From Paenibacillus psychroresistens (GTDB lineage: Bacteria; Bacillota; Bacilli; Paenibacillales; NBRC-103111): 64,000 bases of DNA. The DNA is taken from assembly GCF_009728935.1 (NCBI RefSeq), contig NZ_CP034235.1, positions 7,589,501 through 7,653,500 on the forward strand. Direction: 5' to 3'. The position numbers and the translations under genes are program-made. The notes under the pieces were generated by a model. It was not told where the DNA came from. It saw nothing but the letters and a program-made list of their open reading frames with translations, and made no database searches. Positions 25,547-34,269 of this stretch are shown in pieces (the stretch's first letter is position 1; each line of letters opens with the position of its first letter).

Positions 25547-26082
25547 TGTATATTCCCCCTGCTCCATAATTCCTGCTCGTGCAGCTCTGCTTGGCGTTTT
25601 AATCGTGTCGTCGCTCGCTGTACCAATGTGCCTACGAGTGGTAAACGCACTTCCAATTGATCCGCTATTTCGCTATAGCTGTATCCCGAATATCGCAGCA
25701 TCAGCACCTTGCGATCTCGTTCCGAAAGCTCCTTCAGCCAGTCTTGAACTTCTTCCCGATCCAACTGATGAATCATGGCATCCTCGTTCGAAATCGTTTC
25801 CTGCTGAAGCGCTCCGCCTAAACGTTCCTGTTTCTCTATTAGCACCTTTTCCCGCGCCTTCTTATTCAAGTAATCATAACCAATACGTGTAAGCACGCGA
25901 TGCAGCCATGCCCCTAAGGCATTAAGCTCATCCGGCGGATTTCGATAAAGTCGCAAGAAAACCTCTTGGGTTAAATCCTCCGCAATCGCTTCGTCTCTGA
26001 CAAGAGCAACCAGCTTACGTCGGACTGTTGGATAATGACTATGAAAAAGATTCTTAAATAAATCGGGTACTATGGGTTCCAT
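25543..26082 (-). CDS. ECF-type RNA polymerase sigma factor
   Basis: A 179-residue sigma-70 family factor. Region 2 spans about residues 10-80 (DEAIAEDLTQEVFLRLYRNP). Region 4 is at the C-terminus (LSERDRKVLMLRYSGYSYSEIADQL, then helix-turn-helix). The frame stays open to 26175, but AAAGGAG before the ATG at 26082 and the family length set the start. It leads an operon with an anti-sigma-like gene and two ABC exporter pairs, an arrangement like B. subtilis sigY-yxlCDEFG. Autoregulation is likely, but I could not pick an unambiguous ECF promoter upstream. Confidence 0.9.
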   Translation of the reverse strand: MEPIVPDLFKNLFHSHYPTVRRKLVALVRDEAIAEDLTQEVFLRLYRNPPDELNALGAWLHRVLTRIGYDYLNKKAREKVLIEKQERLGGALQQETISNEDAMIHQLDREEVQDWLKELSERDRKVLMLRYSGYSYSEIADQLEVRLPLVGTLVQRATTRLKRQAELHEQELWSRGNIQ

Positions 26083-26338
26083 TCCATTTAGGCTCCTTTC
26101 ACAGCTGCAGCTGAACGGGTAACGGGTAAGTTGTACACCCTGCTCGCTAACCGTATATCTATAAGACATAGGCAAGCCGATATTTATATCACCCTGTTAA
26201 GAAAATATTTCTGAAGTTAGTTTGCGGGCCTGGCAGGATCTCGATACACTGAAATTCAGTCTATAGTGACTCAGTTTGTTTAAGTAACTAGCTGTTAGCT
26301 TGTTTTCCAGCGCATCAGCGTATCAGTAGCTGTTCTTC

Positions 26339-26360
26339 CTGAGCCAAAGGGATACAGGCC
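26339..26360. repeat. Solo arm of the foldback repeat family (copy B)
   Basis: CTGAGCC-AAA-GGGATACAGGCC is the same sequence as the right arm of copies A and C. Only one arm is present here, flanked by a short AAGAAC/GTTCTT inverted pair that could close a small hairpin. It lies between the sigma gene and the Tet-like GTPase gene. Confidence 0.65.
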
Positions 26361-26373
26361 AAAAGAACCCTAC

Positions 26374-28326
26374 TTACAGCAGAGCTTTCCTAGCAGCAAG
26401 GATAAATTTGGATTGATCGAGCGGGTTAACCCCTCTTCTAGTACGTGAAGCCTGAACATCGGGCGGACTCGGTTGATAACCTACATAAAAGGTAGTGATC
26501 GTCCCTCGTCCCCCTGTTATAGAGCTAAGCTTTATCGGATATTCTAAGGACGTAGCCACAGGTAAAATACCTTCAAGCGATACGCGCCCTTTCACAGTAA
26601 CAGGCGGCTCAAAACTAGCTCTCATTTGCACCAAATCACTCATAATCTTCCCGCTAAACTCTTCAGGCGCAGTAATTCGAAAGCGCAGCAACGGCTCAAG
26701 CAAGGTCGTTCCGGTTTTCTGCAGTCCATCCATCAGCCCCATGGGTGTGGCAACTGCAAAATCTAATGGATGGGTATGCCACACATGATGCTCTCCTTCA
26801 ACTAAGGTGATGACCACATCGGTTACCTCCCAACCATACAAGCCCTGCTGTAAAGCCTCGGGCACTCTGCGCTCCACTTCATTCTGATAGCGAATCAACA
26901 AGCTTTCGGCGCGAACCTGTGAATGAAACTGAATCCCGCTTCCCAACGGACCTGGCTCGATTAAAAAACGCAGAATCGCCCAGCATGGCTTAGGCATCGT
27001 ATAAGCAATAAAGCCTTCGCCTACTTGCGAAGGTGTTTCTTTATATATCACAGAAGGCGGACCAAACGTCGCTTGGAGATTGAATCGTGTTTTCAGCAAG
27101 CTTGTGAGAATCTCCAGCTGAATGCTGCCCATAACCTTGAGGTGCAGCTCCCGCTCATCCTGCAGCCACTGCAAATCCAGCAACGGATCCTCTTCCGTCA
27201 GCTCTTGCAGAGCGGCAACTAAAGCTGTATGCTGCTCCGACTTAGAGAATACCTGCACATTCAAAAGCGGAACCGCCATTCTTGGCAGCACTGGAATCTG
27301 AGCTGGATCTCCCAGAACATCACCAATCTGAGCTTGCGCCAATCCGCATAATGCAGCAATATCCCCCGCATAAACAACACCGAGATCTTCGACTTTGCGG
27401 CCATCGATTTTGCGGATTTGGGTGATCTTTTCTTCCATTCCTTGCGTATGATTAATGACGATATCACGATTGCGGATAGTACCTTGATAGACACGGGCAA
27501 ATGCTAGCTTGCCCATAACCTTATCTCGTTCGATTTTGAATATCACAGCTGCCAACGGCTGCTCTGCATCCCCTAATGGAGCAGGTAAATATTCAATAAT
27601 CGCATCCATCAAGTCCGTGATTCCCAAGCCCCTGCTGGACACGCCAAACAATACTGGAAAAACCTGGCCAGCAAGCACTTGTTGCTTCAAATTCTCTTTT
27701 AGCTCACCCGCTGATACCTTAGCTCCTTCGATAAATTTCATCATAAGCCCATCATCCAGGTCGGCTAATTTTTCAAGCATGGAAGTAAGCTCACTATCCT
27801 GCCAGATACTTGTAGAACCTAGAAAAAACTCGGCTTCACCAGAAGGTATTTGAATTGGAATCACGAATGGAGTTAATAGCTTGGCTATATCATCTAATGT
27901 CTGCTCGAAATCGGCACCAATCCGATCCATTTTATTAATATACAGAAGGGTAGGGATTCGCAAGGTCTGCAGCGCCTGCCAGATAATTTCCGTTTGCGAT
28001 TGCACGCCTTCTACAGCAGATATTACAAGCACAGCTCCATCCATAACACGAAGCGAGCGCTCGACTTCAGATAGAAAATCGACATGGCCCGGCGTATCCA
28101 CAAGATTAACGTAAACACCCTGCCATAGAAAACTTGTCGTGGCCGCTTTCACCGAAATCCCGCGCTCCCGTTCTATATCAAGAGAGTCCGTTTGGGATGT
28201 TCCTGAGTCCACACTGCCCAATGTACGGATTCTTCCGCTCTCATATAGAATGTGCTCCGTTGTTGTCGTTTTACCCGCATCGACATGGGCAAAGATACCC
28301 ACATTTCTCATTTTCTTCTCACTCAT
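26374..28326 (-). CDS. Tet(M)/Tet(O)-like ribosomal protection GTPase
   Basis: An EF-G-like translational GTPase of 650 residues. G1 is AHVDAGKTTTTEHILY, G2 lies in the ERERGISVKAAT region, G3 is DTPGHVDFLSEVERSL and G4 is NKMDRIG. These are followed by the beta-barrel domain II and EF-G domains III-V, ending in GRGTITTFYVGYQP. The VDSGTSQTD segment and overall length match tetracycline ribosomal protection proteins rather than housekeeping EF-G (about 690 residues). Whether it confers tetracycline resistance or has a native ribosome-rescue role cannot be decided. AAAGGTG precedes the ATG. The gene is divergent from msrAB and has an extended TGC-TATAAT -10 at about 28371. Confidence 0.82.
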   Translation of the reverse strand: MSEKKMRNVGIFAHVDAGKTTTTEHILYESGRIRTLGSVDSGTSQTDSLDIERERGISVKAATTSFLWQGVYVNLVDTPGHVDFLSEVERSLRVMDGAVLVISAVEGVQSQTEIIWQALQTLRIPTLLYINKMDRIGADFEQTLDDIAKLLTPFVIPIQIPSGEAEFFLGSTSIWQDSELTSMLEKLADLDDGLMMKFIEGAKVSAGELKENLKQQVLAGQVFPVLFGVSSRGLGITDLMDAIIEYLPAPLGDAEQPLAAVIFKIERDKVMGKLAFARVYQGTIRNRDIVINHTQGMEEKITQIRKIDGRKVEDLGVVYAGDIAALCGLAQAQIGDVLGDPAQIPVLPRMAVPLLNVQVFSKSEQHTALVAALQELTEEDPLLDLQWLQDERELHLKVMGSIQLEILTSLLKTRFNLQATFGPPSVIYKETPSQVGEGFIAYTMPKPCWAILRFLIEPGPLGSGIQFHSQVRAESLLIRYQNEVERRVPEALQQGLYGWEVTDVVITLVEGEHHVWHTHPLDFAVATPMGLMDGLQKTGTTLLEPLLRFRITAPEEFSGKIMSDLVQMRASFEPPVTVKGRVSLEGILPVATSLEYPIKLSSITGGRGTITTFYVGYQPSPPDVQASRTRRGVNPLDQSKFILAARKALL

Positions 28327-28470
28327 CTATATCACCTTTTCATTATGCTCATTGTGATTTATCTTTATCATTATAGCATTCGATTTCATCCTTATTTTAC
28401 ACTTCAGTAAGAGTTTTGTAATGTTTATCGCTTACACTGAGCTTAAATCGATACGGAGGTGCACCCCATT

Positions 28471-29646
28471 ATGAATAAAAATAAATTCAAGTTTTTCACA
28501 CCACCTATTGTTCTCGTCATTCTCGCTATATTTGCAGCTATGCACTACTCTAAAAAAGAGGAAAAGGTTGAGCCTATGGCTGAGGTAATGGCGCCAATTA
28601 CTACGATTGCCCCAACTGTTGTTGCATCAGCTGCGAATGAGAAATTAGCTTATTTTGCGGGAGGCTGTTTCTGGAGTATGGAGTCCTCGATTGAGCCTAC
28701 TCAAGGTGTACTTAGTGTGATTTCTGGATTTATGGGTGGCCACCTGGACAATCCAACCTATGCCGATGTGACCACTGAAACTACAGGACATCTGGAAACC
28801 GTCGAGGTTCACTATGATCCTAATGTAATCAGTTACGATGAGCTGGTTCAAGTTTACTGGCGGAATACCAACCCGACGGATGCAGGCGGTCAATTCTATG
28901 ATCGCGGGGAATCCTACGGACTGGCGATTTTCTATACAGGCGATGAGCAGAAGACGATAGCCGAAGCCTCCAAAAAGGCTTTAAGCGACTCCAAGCGATT
29001 CGATAAGCCAATCGTAACTGCCATTAGAGAAGCTACGAAATTCTATCCTGCTGGAGAAGAGCATCAGAATTACTATAAAACCAATGCTGACCATTATGAA
29101 TCTTACCGGGATGCTTCTGGACGTGATAAGTATTTTGATAAAATATGGGGTGCAGATCGTGTAGTGAAGCTTTCTGTGAAAACGCCAGCAGCTTCGGCTG
29201 CGACAGTTGATTATAAGAACTTCGACAAAGCAGCAAAGCTAAAGACACTAACCAAAACCCAATTTGAAGTAACCCAGAAAGAAGGGACAGAAATCCCTTA
29301 CCAAAATCTATATGATGAGAATAAAGCAGCCGGCATTTATGTAGATATTGTATCGGGAGAGCCGTTATTCAGCTCCAAAGAAAAATTCGATTCCGGCACT
29401 GGCTGGCCTAGCTTCTTTCAACCGTTAGAGCCTGACAATATTGTGCTTAAAACAGACTCTAGCTTGGGCTCCGAACGAGTCGAGGTCCGCAGCAAATATG
29501 CCGATTCTCACCTAGGCCATGTATTCGACGATGGTCCTGAGCCAACTGGCAAGCGCTATTGCATGAATTCAGCTTCCATGGAGTTCATTCCAGCTGCTGA
29601 CTTGGAAAAACGCGGTTATGGGCAATATGCTAAGCTGTTTAGTTGA
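28471..29646 (+). CDS. msrAB: Membrane-anchored methionine sulfoxide reductase MsrA-MsrB fusion
   Basis: Bifunctional repair enzyme that reduces both epimers of methionine sulfoxide. An N-terminal helix (about 10-25 of 391) anchors it with both domains outside. MsrA follows with the active-site C66 in GGCFWSMES. MsrB has HLGHVFDDGPEPTGKRYCMNS with catalytic C364. The CxxC zinc pairs common in MsrB are absent. A GTG at 28459 overlaps the GGAGG site, so the ATG at 28471 is preferred. It is monocistronic, with a clear terminator. Extracellular Msr enzymes protect surface proteins, but the electron donor is not encoded nearby. Confidence 0.92.
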   Translation: MNKNKFKFFTPPIVLVILAIFAAMHYSKKEEKVEPMAEVMAPITTIAPTVVASAANEKLAYFAGGCFWSMESSIEPTQGVLSVISGFMGGHLDNPTYADVTTETTGHLETVEVHYDPNVISYDELVQVYWRNTNPTDAGGQFYDRGESYGLAIFYTGDEQKTIAEASKKALSDSKRFDKPIVTAIREATKFYPAGEEHQNYYKTNADHYESYRDASGRDKYFDKIWGADRVVKLSVKTPAASAATVDYKNFDKAAKLKTLTKTQFEVTQKEGTEIPYQNLYDENKAAGIYVDIVSGEPLFSSKEKFDSGTGWPSFFQPLEPDNIVLKTDSSLGSERVEVRSKYADSHLGHVFDDGPEPTGKRYCMNSASMEFIPAADLEKRGYGQYAKLFS

Positions 29647-29658
29647 GTAAATGATTAA

Positions 29659-29698
29659 AACCACTTATCCAGAATTTAGGGATTAAGTGGTTTTTTCT
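29659..29698 (+). terminator. Strong intrinsic terminator after msrAB
   Basis: AACCACTTATCC (29659-29670) pairs with GGATTAAGTGGTT (29680-29692), followed by TTTTTCTT. Stem of about 12 bp with one bulge. Confidence 0.9.
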
Positions 29699-29733
29699 TG
29701 TTTAATAATTCAGAGGAGAAAAAACGAGCTAAA

Positions 29734-30408
29734 CTAATTCGACTTACGATAAACCAGAAGCAGCAATAAGAAGGAGATCAGGAGGGTTGCACCCGTCCAC
29801 AGCCAGGCGAGATTAGTTTTATTGGCATCAATGGCAATATAAATTGCCGTTGGAATGGTCTGTGTTTTACCGGGAATGTTGCCTGCGACCATCAGGGTTG
29901 CACCAAATTCACCTAAGGCTCTAGCGAAGCCAAGAATATAAGCGGAGACTAACGCGCGACTCGATAAGGGAAGGATGACCCAGAAGAGAACCTGCCATTC
30001 TTTAGCTCCTATCGAGCGGGCTACATCCTGCAAGTCTTTATCCACGGCAAGAAACCCCGCTTTGATTGTCATATAAACCAGTGGAAACGCGATAACAATC
30101 GAAGCAAGCACAGCCGCCCACCAAGTAAAAACGAGGGGATGATCGAAGATCCGCTCAAAAAACCGTCCAAACCCACTACGCCTGCCGATGGAAATTAACA
30201 GCACAAAGCCTACCACCGTTGGTGGTAGGACTAAGGGAAGTAGAAACAACGTTTCTACGATTATTTTTCCGAAAAACCGTTTTCGTGTCATCAACCAAGC
30301 CACGGCAATCCCCAAGAGAAATACGATAATACTCGAGAAAAACCCGACTTTGATTGACATCAGAACAGGTGACCAAAAATCTTGCCACCCTATATGCTCA
30401 TTAGCCAT
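29734..30408 (-). CDS. modB: Molybdate ABC transporter permease ModB
   Basis: A 224-residue inner-membrane permease with five to six helices. The cytoplasmic EAA-type coupling loop is DVARSIGAKEWQVLFWVILP, and ALGEFGATLMVAGNIPGKTQT is the conserved ModB/CysT signature. The ATG at 30408 is one base after the modA stop (TAACATG), suggesting translational coupling; the alternative ATG at 30438 lies inside modA without a clear ribosome binding site. It is the second gene of modAB. No modC ATPase gene follows; downstream is the msrAB terminator. Confidence 0.9.
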   Translation of the reverse strand: MANEHIGWQDFWSPVLMSIKVGFFSSIIVFLLGIAVAWLMTRKRFFGKIIVETLFLLPLVLPPTVVGFVLLISIGRRSGFGRFFERIFDHPLVFTWWAAVLASIVIAFPLVYMTIKAGFLAVDKDLQDVARSIGAKEWQVLFWVILPLSSRALVSAYILGFARALGEFGATLMVAGNIPGKTQTIPTAIYIAIDANKTNLAWLWTGATLLISFLLLLLVYRKSN

Positions 30409-30409
30409 G

Positions 30410-31219
30410 TTATGGTTTGCTTGGAAGCTTGAAGCCATATTTCACGAATATCGCCGTTGCTTCTTTCCCCTGCAAGTAGTTATAAAAACTTGTTGCTTCT
30501 ATTAAATGCTTCGTTTCTTTAACAATACCTTCTGGATAAATGATCGCGTCATGTGCTTTGGGTGCTACAGTAAGCATGATTTTTACTTTTTTCGATGTTA
30601 ATGCATCTGTACGATATACAAAGCCTGCATCTGCATTCCCAGTTTCAACGTAAGTCAACACCTGACGAACATCCTTCGTCTGCACCAGCTTTGGCTTCAA
30701 CTCTTCATAGATTCCCAAATAATCCAGTGTTTGTTTAGCATACATACCTGCGGGTACAGATTCAGGAATTCCTATTGCAACTAATTTAAACTCGGGTTTA
30801 GTCAATTCTTTATTGGTTTCTTTGGCAAGCTTGATCTTACTGTCAATTGGCATAATCATTACAAGATCATTAGCCAATAAAGGCGTTTGGTTTGCTGAAT
30901 CCACATAGCCTCCATCAACCAATGCCTTCATTTGCTTGGAGCCAGCCGATATAAACACATCCGACGGAGCGCCTTGCTCGATTTGCTTCTGCAAAATTCC
31001 CGAAGCAGCAAAGTTAAAAGTCAATTTAATCGATGGATTTTTCATTTCAAATTCTTTCTCGATGGCGAGCAAACTATCCTGAAGACTAGCGGCTGCCGAT
31101 ATAATTATCTCTGTTGGTGCTGCTGCTTTTGTCTCACCTTTGGCTAATACCACAGCTGAAGCTGAAACCACTACAACCAACAACAAGCTTAATGAAAGCA
31201 AATACTTTTTAATCTTCAT
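30410..31219 (-). CDS. modA: Molybdate-binding protein ModA
   Basis: Substrate-binding subunit of 269 residues. It has an N-terminal hydrophobic signal, then IIISAAASLQDSL, KLTFNFAASGILQKQIEQGAPSDVFISAG and GIPESVPAGMYAKQTL, the oxyanion-binding loops of ModA. Unlike most Gram-positive binding proteins, no lipobox cysteine follows the signal helix, so it may stay tethered by an uncleaved signal or be released. It is the first gene of modAB, with a perfect palindrome overlapping its promoter, and lies beside a molybdate-type regulator gene. Confidence 0.92.
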   Translation of the reverse strand: MKIKKYLLSLSLLLVVVVSASAVVLAKGETKAAAPTEIIISAAASLQDSLLAIEKEFEMKNPSIKLTFNFAASGILQKQIEQGAPSDVFISAGSKQMKALVDGGYVDSANQTPLLANDLVMIMPIDSKIKLAKETNKELTKPEFKLVAIGIPESVPAGMYAKQTLDYLGIYEELKPKLVQTKDVRQVLTYVETGNADAGFVYRTDALTSKKVKIMLTVAPKAHDAIIYPEGIVKETKHLIEATSFYNYLQGKEATAIFVKYGFKLPSKP

Positions 31220-31243
31220 GCTTAATCCCCACCTTATCCTAAA

Positions 31244-31264
31244 TTATTATAGGACCTATAATAA
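31244..31264 (-). promoter_or_regulatory. Palindromic operator over the modA promoter
   Basis: TTATTATAGG (31244-31253) and CCTATAATAA (31255-31264) are perfect 10-bp inverted arms around one base. On the minus strand the palindrome contains a TATAAT -10 box, with TTTATC 17 bases upstream. The HTH-PBP gene product next door is the obvious candidate to bind here. Confidence 0.65.
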
Positions 31265-31328
31265 CACAGATAAAATCGATTATAAATATAATTAGATATA
31301 ATTAAGCATAAGTAGATATAACTAGGTA

Positions 31329-32279
31329 TTAGTTTTCGAATACAACTTGGCCCGTTCGCGACAAATCATAGCCTTGAATCGAGGTTAATTCATGTTTGAA
31401 GCCTTCCGAATTTAGTATCTGTTTAACTACCTCAATCCACTCTAGACTGTCTGGAGATTTCAGCATAACCAAATCATATCTTTCTTGAATTAGGGGAATA
31501 AATTCCACTCCAGCTACCAGCTGAGCCGCCTTCTCAATTCCGACGCCAACATCGGCTTCACCTAATGCTATTCTACCCGCTACTGCCATATGACTGGATT
31601 CTTCGCTAGAGTAGCCCATTAATTGGCTTGAAGCTATATTATGCAATCGCAGCATTTCATCCAGCAAAACTCGTGCACCGGAGCCTTTTTCTCGATTAGC
31701 GATAATCAATCCTGCTTGTCCAAGATCTTGCCAAGACGCAAGCTGCTTCGGATTTCCTTTTTGTACATATAAACCTGCCGGTCTGGAAACCAGATTAATC
31801 ACTATATAGGAGAAACCCATTAGCAGCTTACTAATATATGGGACATTGTAATGACCTGAATCTCCATCCAACAGATGTGTACTCACAATATCAGATTGCC
31901 CTTGATACATCGAGATTAAGCTGCCCATACTGCCTGCAAAGCTGCGAAGCGGACGAATGCCTAGCTCTGATTTCTCCAAATGCTTAGCCAGAATGTCCAA
32001 GCTAATATCTTGCCCTGTTATCACAATAGTTCGCAGCCCACTAGAAGCTACAGAGATACTCGGTTTACTCGGGAGTTCCTGCTGCACCGCCAGAACGCGA
32101 CTATGCCCGCTTTTCGTGCTTTCTTTATAAGCTTCTAGATCAGCACTATCCACCCTCATCTGTTTGCCAACCCGATAAGAACGCAGCTCCCCTTTTTTAA
32201 TGAGATCATAGACGGTTAATTTCGATACCTTGAGCAAACTGGCGATTTCTTCAGATGTATAAGAAATATTGTCGGACAT
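31329..32279 (-). CDS. Excisionase-type HTH regulator with molybdate/periplasmic-binding-like domain
   Basis: A 316-residue one-component regulator. Residues 1-55 form a MerR/excisionase-type helix-turn-helix (YTSEEIASLLKVSKLTVYDLIKKG, then YRVGKQMRV). Residues about 85-316 are a PBP_like domain related to ModA-type binding proteins (LMGFSYIVINLVSRPAGLYV, IIANREKGSGARVLLDEML). Such proteins sense molybdate or tungstate in the cytoplasm. It lies immediately upstream of modAB on the same strand, separated by the palindrome region, and probably controls modAB. The operator is inferred, not tested. Confidence 0.82.
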   Translation of the reverse strand: MSDNISYTSEEIASLLKVSKLTVYDLIKKGELRSYRVGKQMRVDSADLEAYKESTKSGHSRVLAVQQELPSKPSISVASSGLRTIVITGQDISLDILAKHLEKSELGIRPLRSFAGSMGSLISMYQGQSDIVSTHLLDGDSGHYNVPYISKLLMGFSYIVINLVSRPAGLYVQKGNPKQLASWQDLGQAGLIIANREKGSGARVLLDEMLRLHNIASSQLMGYSSEESSHMAVAGRIALGEADVGVGIEKAAQLVAGVEFIPLIQERYDLVMLKSPDSLEWIEVVKQILNSEGFKHELTSIQGYDLSRTGQVVFEN

Positions 32280-32367
32280 GGAAAACCTCCATGATTAAAT
32301 TACGATGCTATCTACATCATACGCTGAATGAGGTGATGAAATCTAGAAGCTGCTTCGTTTTGAGGAT

Positions 32368-33345
32368 TTATTTCACTATGCGCTTTGCCGATACAATCCG
32401 GCTTGTCCAATTGGCATCGAGATTCGTTACGGTTACACCAACGCCTACCTTGTACGTTTGCAGCACCTTATTCTCACCTAGATAGATACCAACATGTCCA
32501 ATATGGTCTAAGCCAGTCAGATCTTTACGGGAAGCCGTAGTAAAGAACAGCAGATCACCTTTACGAAGCTGGTCGAGAGAGATTTTATCCCCTTGCTGGC
32601 TTTGCTGGCGCGAATCTCTTGGCAGGATCACATCACTGCGGCCGAAAATCAATTTCATAAAGGACGAGCAATCAAATGTTTCGGTTTGTTTAGTTGAGGC
32701 TCCAAATTGGTAAGGAGCACCCATAAACTTAAGCCCTTCAGCAATAACAGTATCGATCTTTTTCTCCCATGCTGGGCGGTCCGCTTTATATATGTAATCT
32801 GTTGAAGCCCTAAGCAGATAACCAATCTGTCCATCATCTGCAACAACCTGGAGCCAGTCTTTATTCGTTTCCTCCGTAATATGTACAACCGATGCTTTCT
32901 GCATATTGCGTAAAACCTTGGCACCCGAAGTGGGATCTTTCAGTAAAGTCCCGAATGCGGTAACGGTGGCAGGCTGAGGATAATATTTGGTTACAGGTGC
33001 TGGATTATCGATCGGCGGCAGATCCTCCACTGGATCCTCAGGACTTGCAGAGCTCTCTATCATCGCTGTTTTGCTGGCATCATCCCATTTAATCTTGTAA
33101 CCGATCGATTCGGCGACCATGCGAATCGGTATGTATGTAGTCCCTTTGTAGTTCAAGCTTGTAGGCACTCGCTCTTTCCCATTGTCAAAGCTATCTTCGG
33201 AAGTATAGGATTTATCATTCAAACTCCACTTAAACGGCACAATATTCACTTGGACCTGGACTAACCCTGCCGCAAACACTACTTTCGTTGCAATACCAAT
33301 GCTTATTACCGAACCTACTAACGTATAAACCCACTTTTTCTTCAA
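32368..33345 (-). CDS. Secreted NlpC/P60 endopeptidase with stalk and SH3 domains
   Basis: A 325-residue exported cell-wall hydrolase. There is a signal helix (about 5-25), a copper-amine-oxidase-N-like stalk domain (about 30-98: YIPIRMVAESIGYKIKWDD), a Pro-rich linker, an SH3-like domain (about 118-187) and a C-terminal NlpC/P60 domain. The catalytic cysteine is in ETFDCSSFMK, the histidine in DHIGHVGIYLG, followed by a polar residue. Predicted to cut gamma-glutamyl-diaminopimelate bonds in peptidoglycan stems. The start is a TTG behind AGGAGG. The stalk domain is common in Paenibacillaceae surface proteins. Confidence 0.9.
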   Translation of the reverse strand: MKKKWVYTLVGSVISIGIATKVVFAAGLVQVQVNIVPFKWSLNDKSYTSEDSFDNGKERVPTSLNYKGTTYIPIRMVAESIGYKIKWDDASKTAMIESSASPEDPVEDLPPIDNPAPVTKYYPQPATVTAFGTLLKDPTSGAKVLRNMQKASVVHITEETNKDWLQVVADDGQIGYLLRASTDYIYKADRPAWEKKIDTVIAEGLKFMGAPYQFGASTKQTETFDCSSFMKLIFGRSDVILPRDSRQQSQQGDKISLDQLRKGDLLFFTTASRKDLTGLDHIGHVGIYLGENKVLQTYKVGVGVTVTNLDANWTSRIVSAKRIVK

Positions 33346-33380
33346 AATAAATCAACCTCCTGTAGAATCTACTAAATGAT

Positions 33381-33406
33381 AAAAAAAGCAGCCGTTGATT
33401 ACTGCC
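33381..33406 (-). terminator. Terminator of the MOSC gene
   Basis: On the minus strand GCAG (33405-33402) pairs with CTGC (33391-33388) around a 10-base loop, followed by seven T residues. The stem is short. Confidence 0.5.
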
Positions 33407-33486
33407 CTCTAGTAGAGACTCTATTGGAATTGCAGAAGTTGCATTATTTAACACCAAAACGCCCGTCCAAATGTTACCAATCGCAC

Positions 33487-34209
33487 TCAAATCAAATAAA
33501 TAGCATCCCCTTGGCGAATCATTCCTGGCTTAATTATGGATGCATAAACACCGAAATTCTGCTTATTTACTTTAATTATTTTTTCTAAAAGGGTACCGTC
33601 TTTTACAATATAATCTGGATCCAGTGTCACCATCGAGCATCTTTCACATTCAACGTTAATCTGCAGTTCCACGTCGCCGATTCGCAGCTTTCTTCCTACC
33701 CACTCCGCTTCAATAAATGGAGTATCTTCTATTAAAGCAACTTTAATATTAGATCTAAATCGACGTTGATCCAGCGGCTTTCCCCAAAGCTGCTCAAGCT
33801 CCCGCAATGAAGCATCCGTAATTAATAAGACACTTTCACAATCAACTGCCATGAGCTCAGAGCCCTCCGGTTCACAGATCAGCTGACTCATCTGGCTAGT
33901 TGTGAATTGTTGAATTTCTGTTAATAGCTGCTCGTTCCAATCAAAAATAGCCCCTTGCGGCGAGGTTACTTGTACTTTTGGAGACTTATTATCTGCTCCC
34001 GCCACCCATTCTGCTTGGTATTGAAGCATTTGCGGAATTTGTCTAGCTGTAAAATATCGTGCAAAATCCTGTTTGCTTTCATCTATAAAAGCATACTTGC
34101 GATCTCCTACAAAACCATAAGCAGCTAATTCTGCTTTAAGCAACACTTCGCCAGCAAATGACTTAATCGGGTAGCGCTTTAGCTCTGTTATTTGACCTAT
34201 TATATTCAT
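33487..34209 (-). CDS. MOSC domain protein
   Basis: A 240-residue cytoplasmic protein. The MOSC N-terminal beta-barrel region is at about 1-110 (TELKRYPIKSFAGEVL, GDRKYAFID). The MOSC domain follows, with FRSNIKVALIEDTPFIEAEWVGRKLRIGD split over about 165-195 and the conserved cysteine in VECERCSMVTLDPD. MOSC proteins handle sulfur transfer linked to the molybdenum cofactor or act as reductase partners. GGAGG before the ATG at 34209 sets the start rather than the open frame from 34260. Proximity to modAB and the molybdate-type regulator fits a molybdenum theme. Confidence 0.87.
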   Translation of the reverse strand: MNIIGQITELKRYPIKSFAGEVLLKAELAAYGFVGDRKYAFIDESKQDFARYFTARQIPQMLQYQAEWVAGADNKSPKVQVTSPQGAIFDWNEQLLTEIQQFTTSQMSQLICEPEGSELMAVDCESVLLITDASLRELEQLWGKPLDQRRFRSNIKVALIEDTPFIEAEWVGRKLRIGDVELQINVECERCSMVTLDPDYIVKDGTLLEKIIKVNKQNFGVYASIIKPGMIRQGDAIYLI

Positions 34210-34269
34210 CCATAAACCTCCATCAATGTTACTTAAAGACGAGTATATCATCCTGCGCAAGCAAACTCA

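Noticed and set aside
26083..26250. ECF-type autoregulatory promoter before the sigma gene (AAC near CGTT with a duplicated ACCCGTT)
   Set aside because: Spacing between candidate elements is too short for the usual AAC-N(15-17)-CGT arrangement.
31260..31320. Short AT-rich direct repeats (TAGATATAA) after the mod palindrome
   Set aside because: Only two imperfect copies in very AT-rich DNA; not separable from chance.
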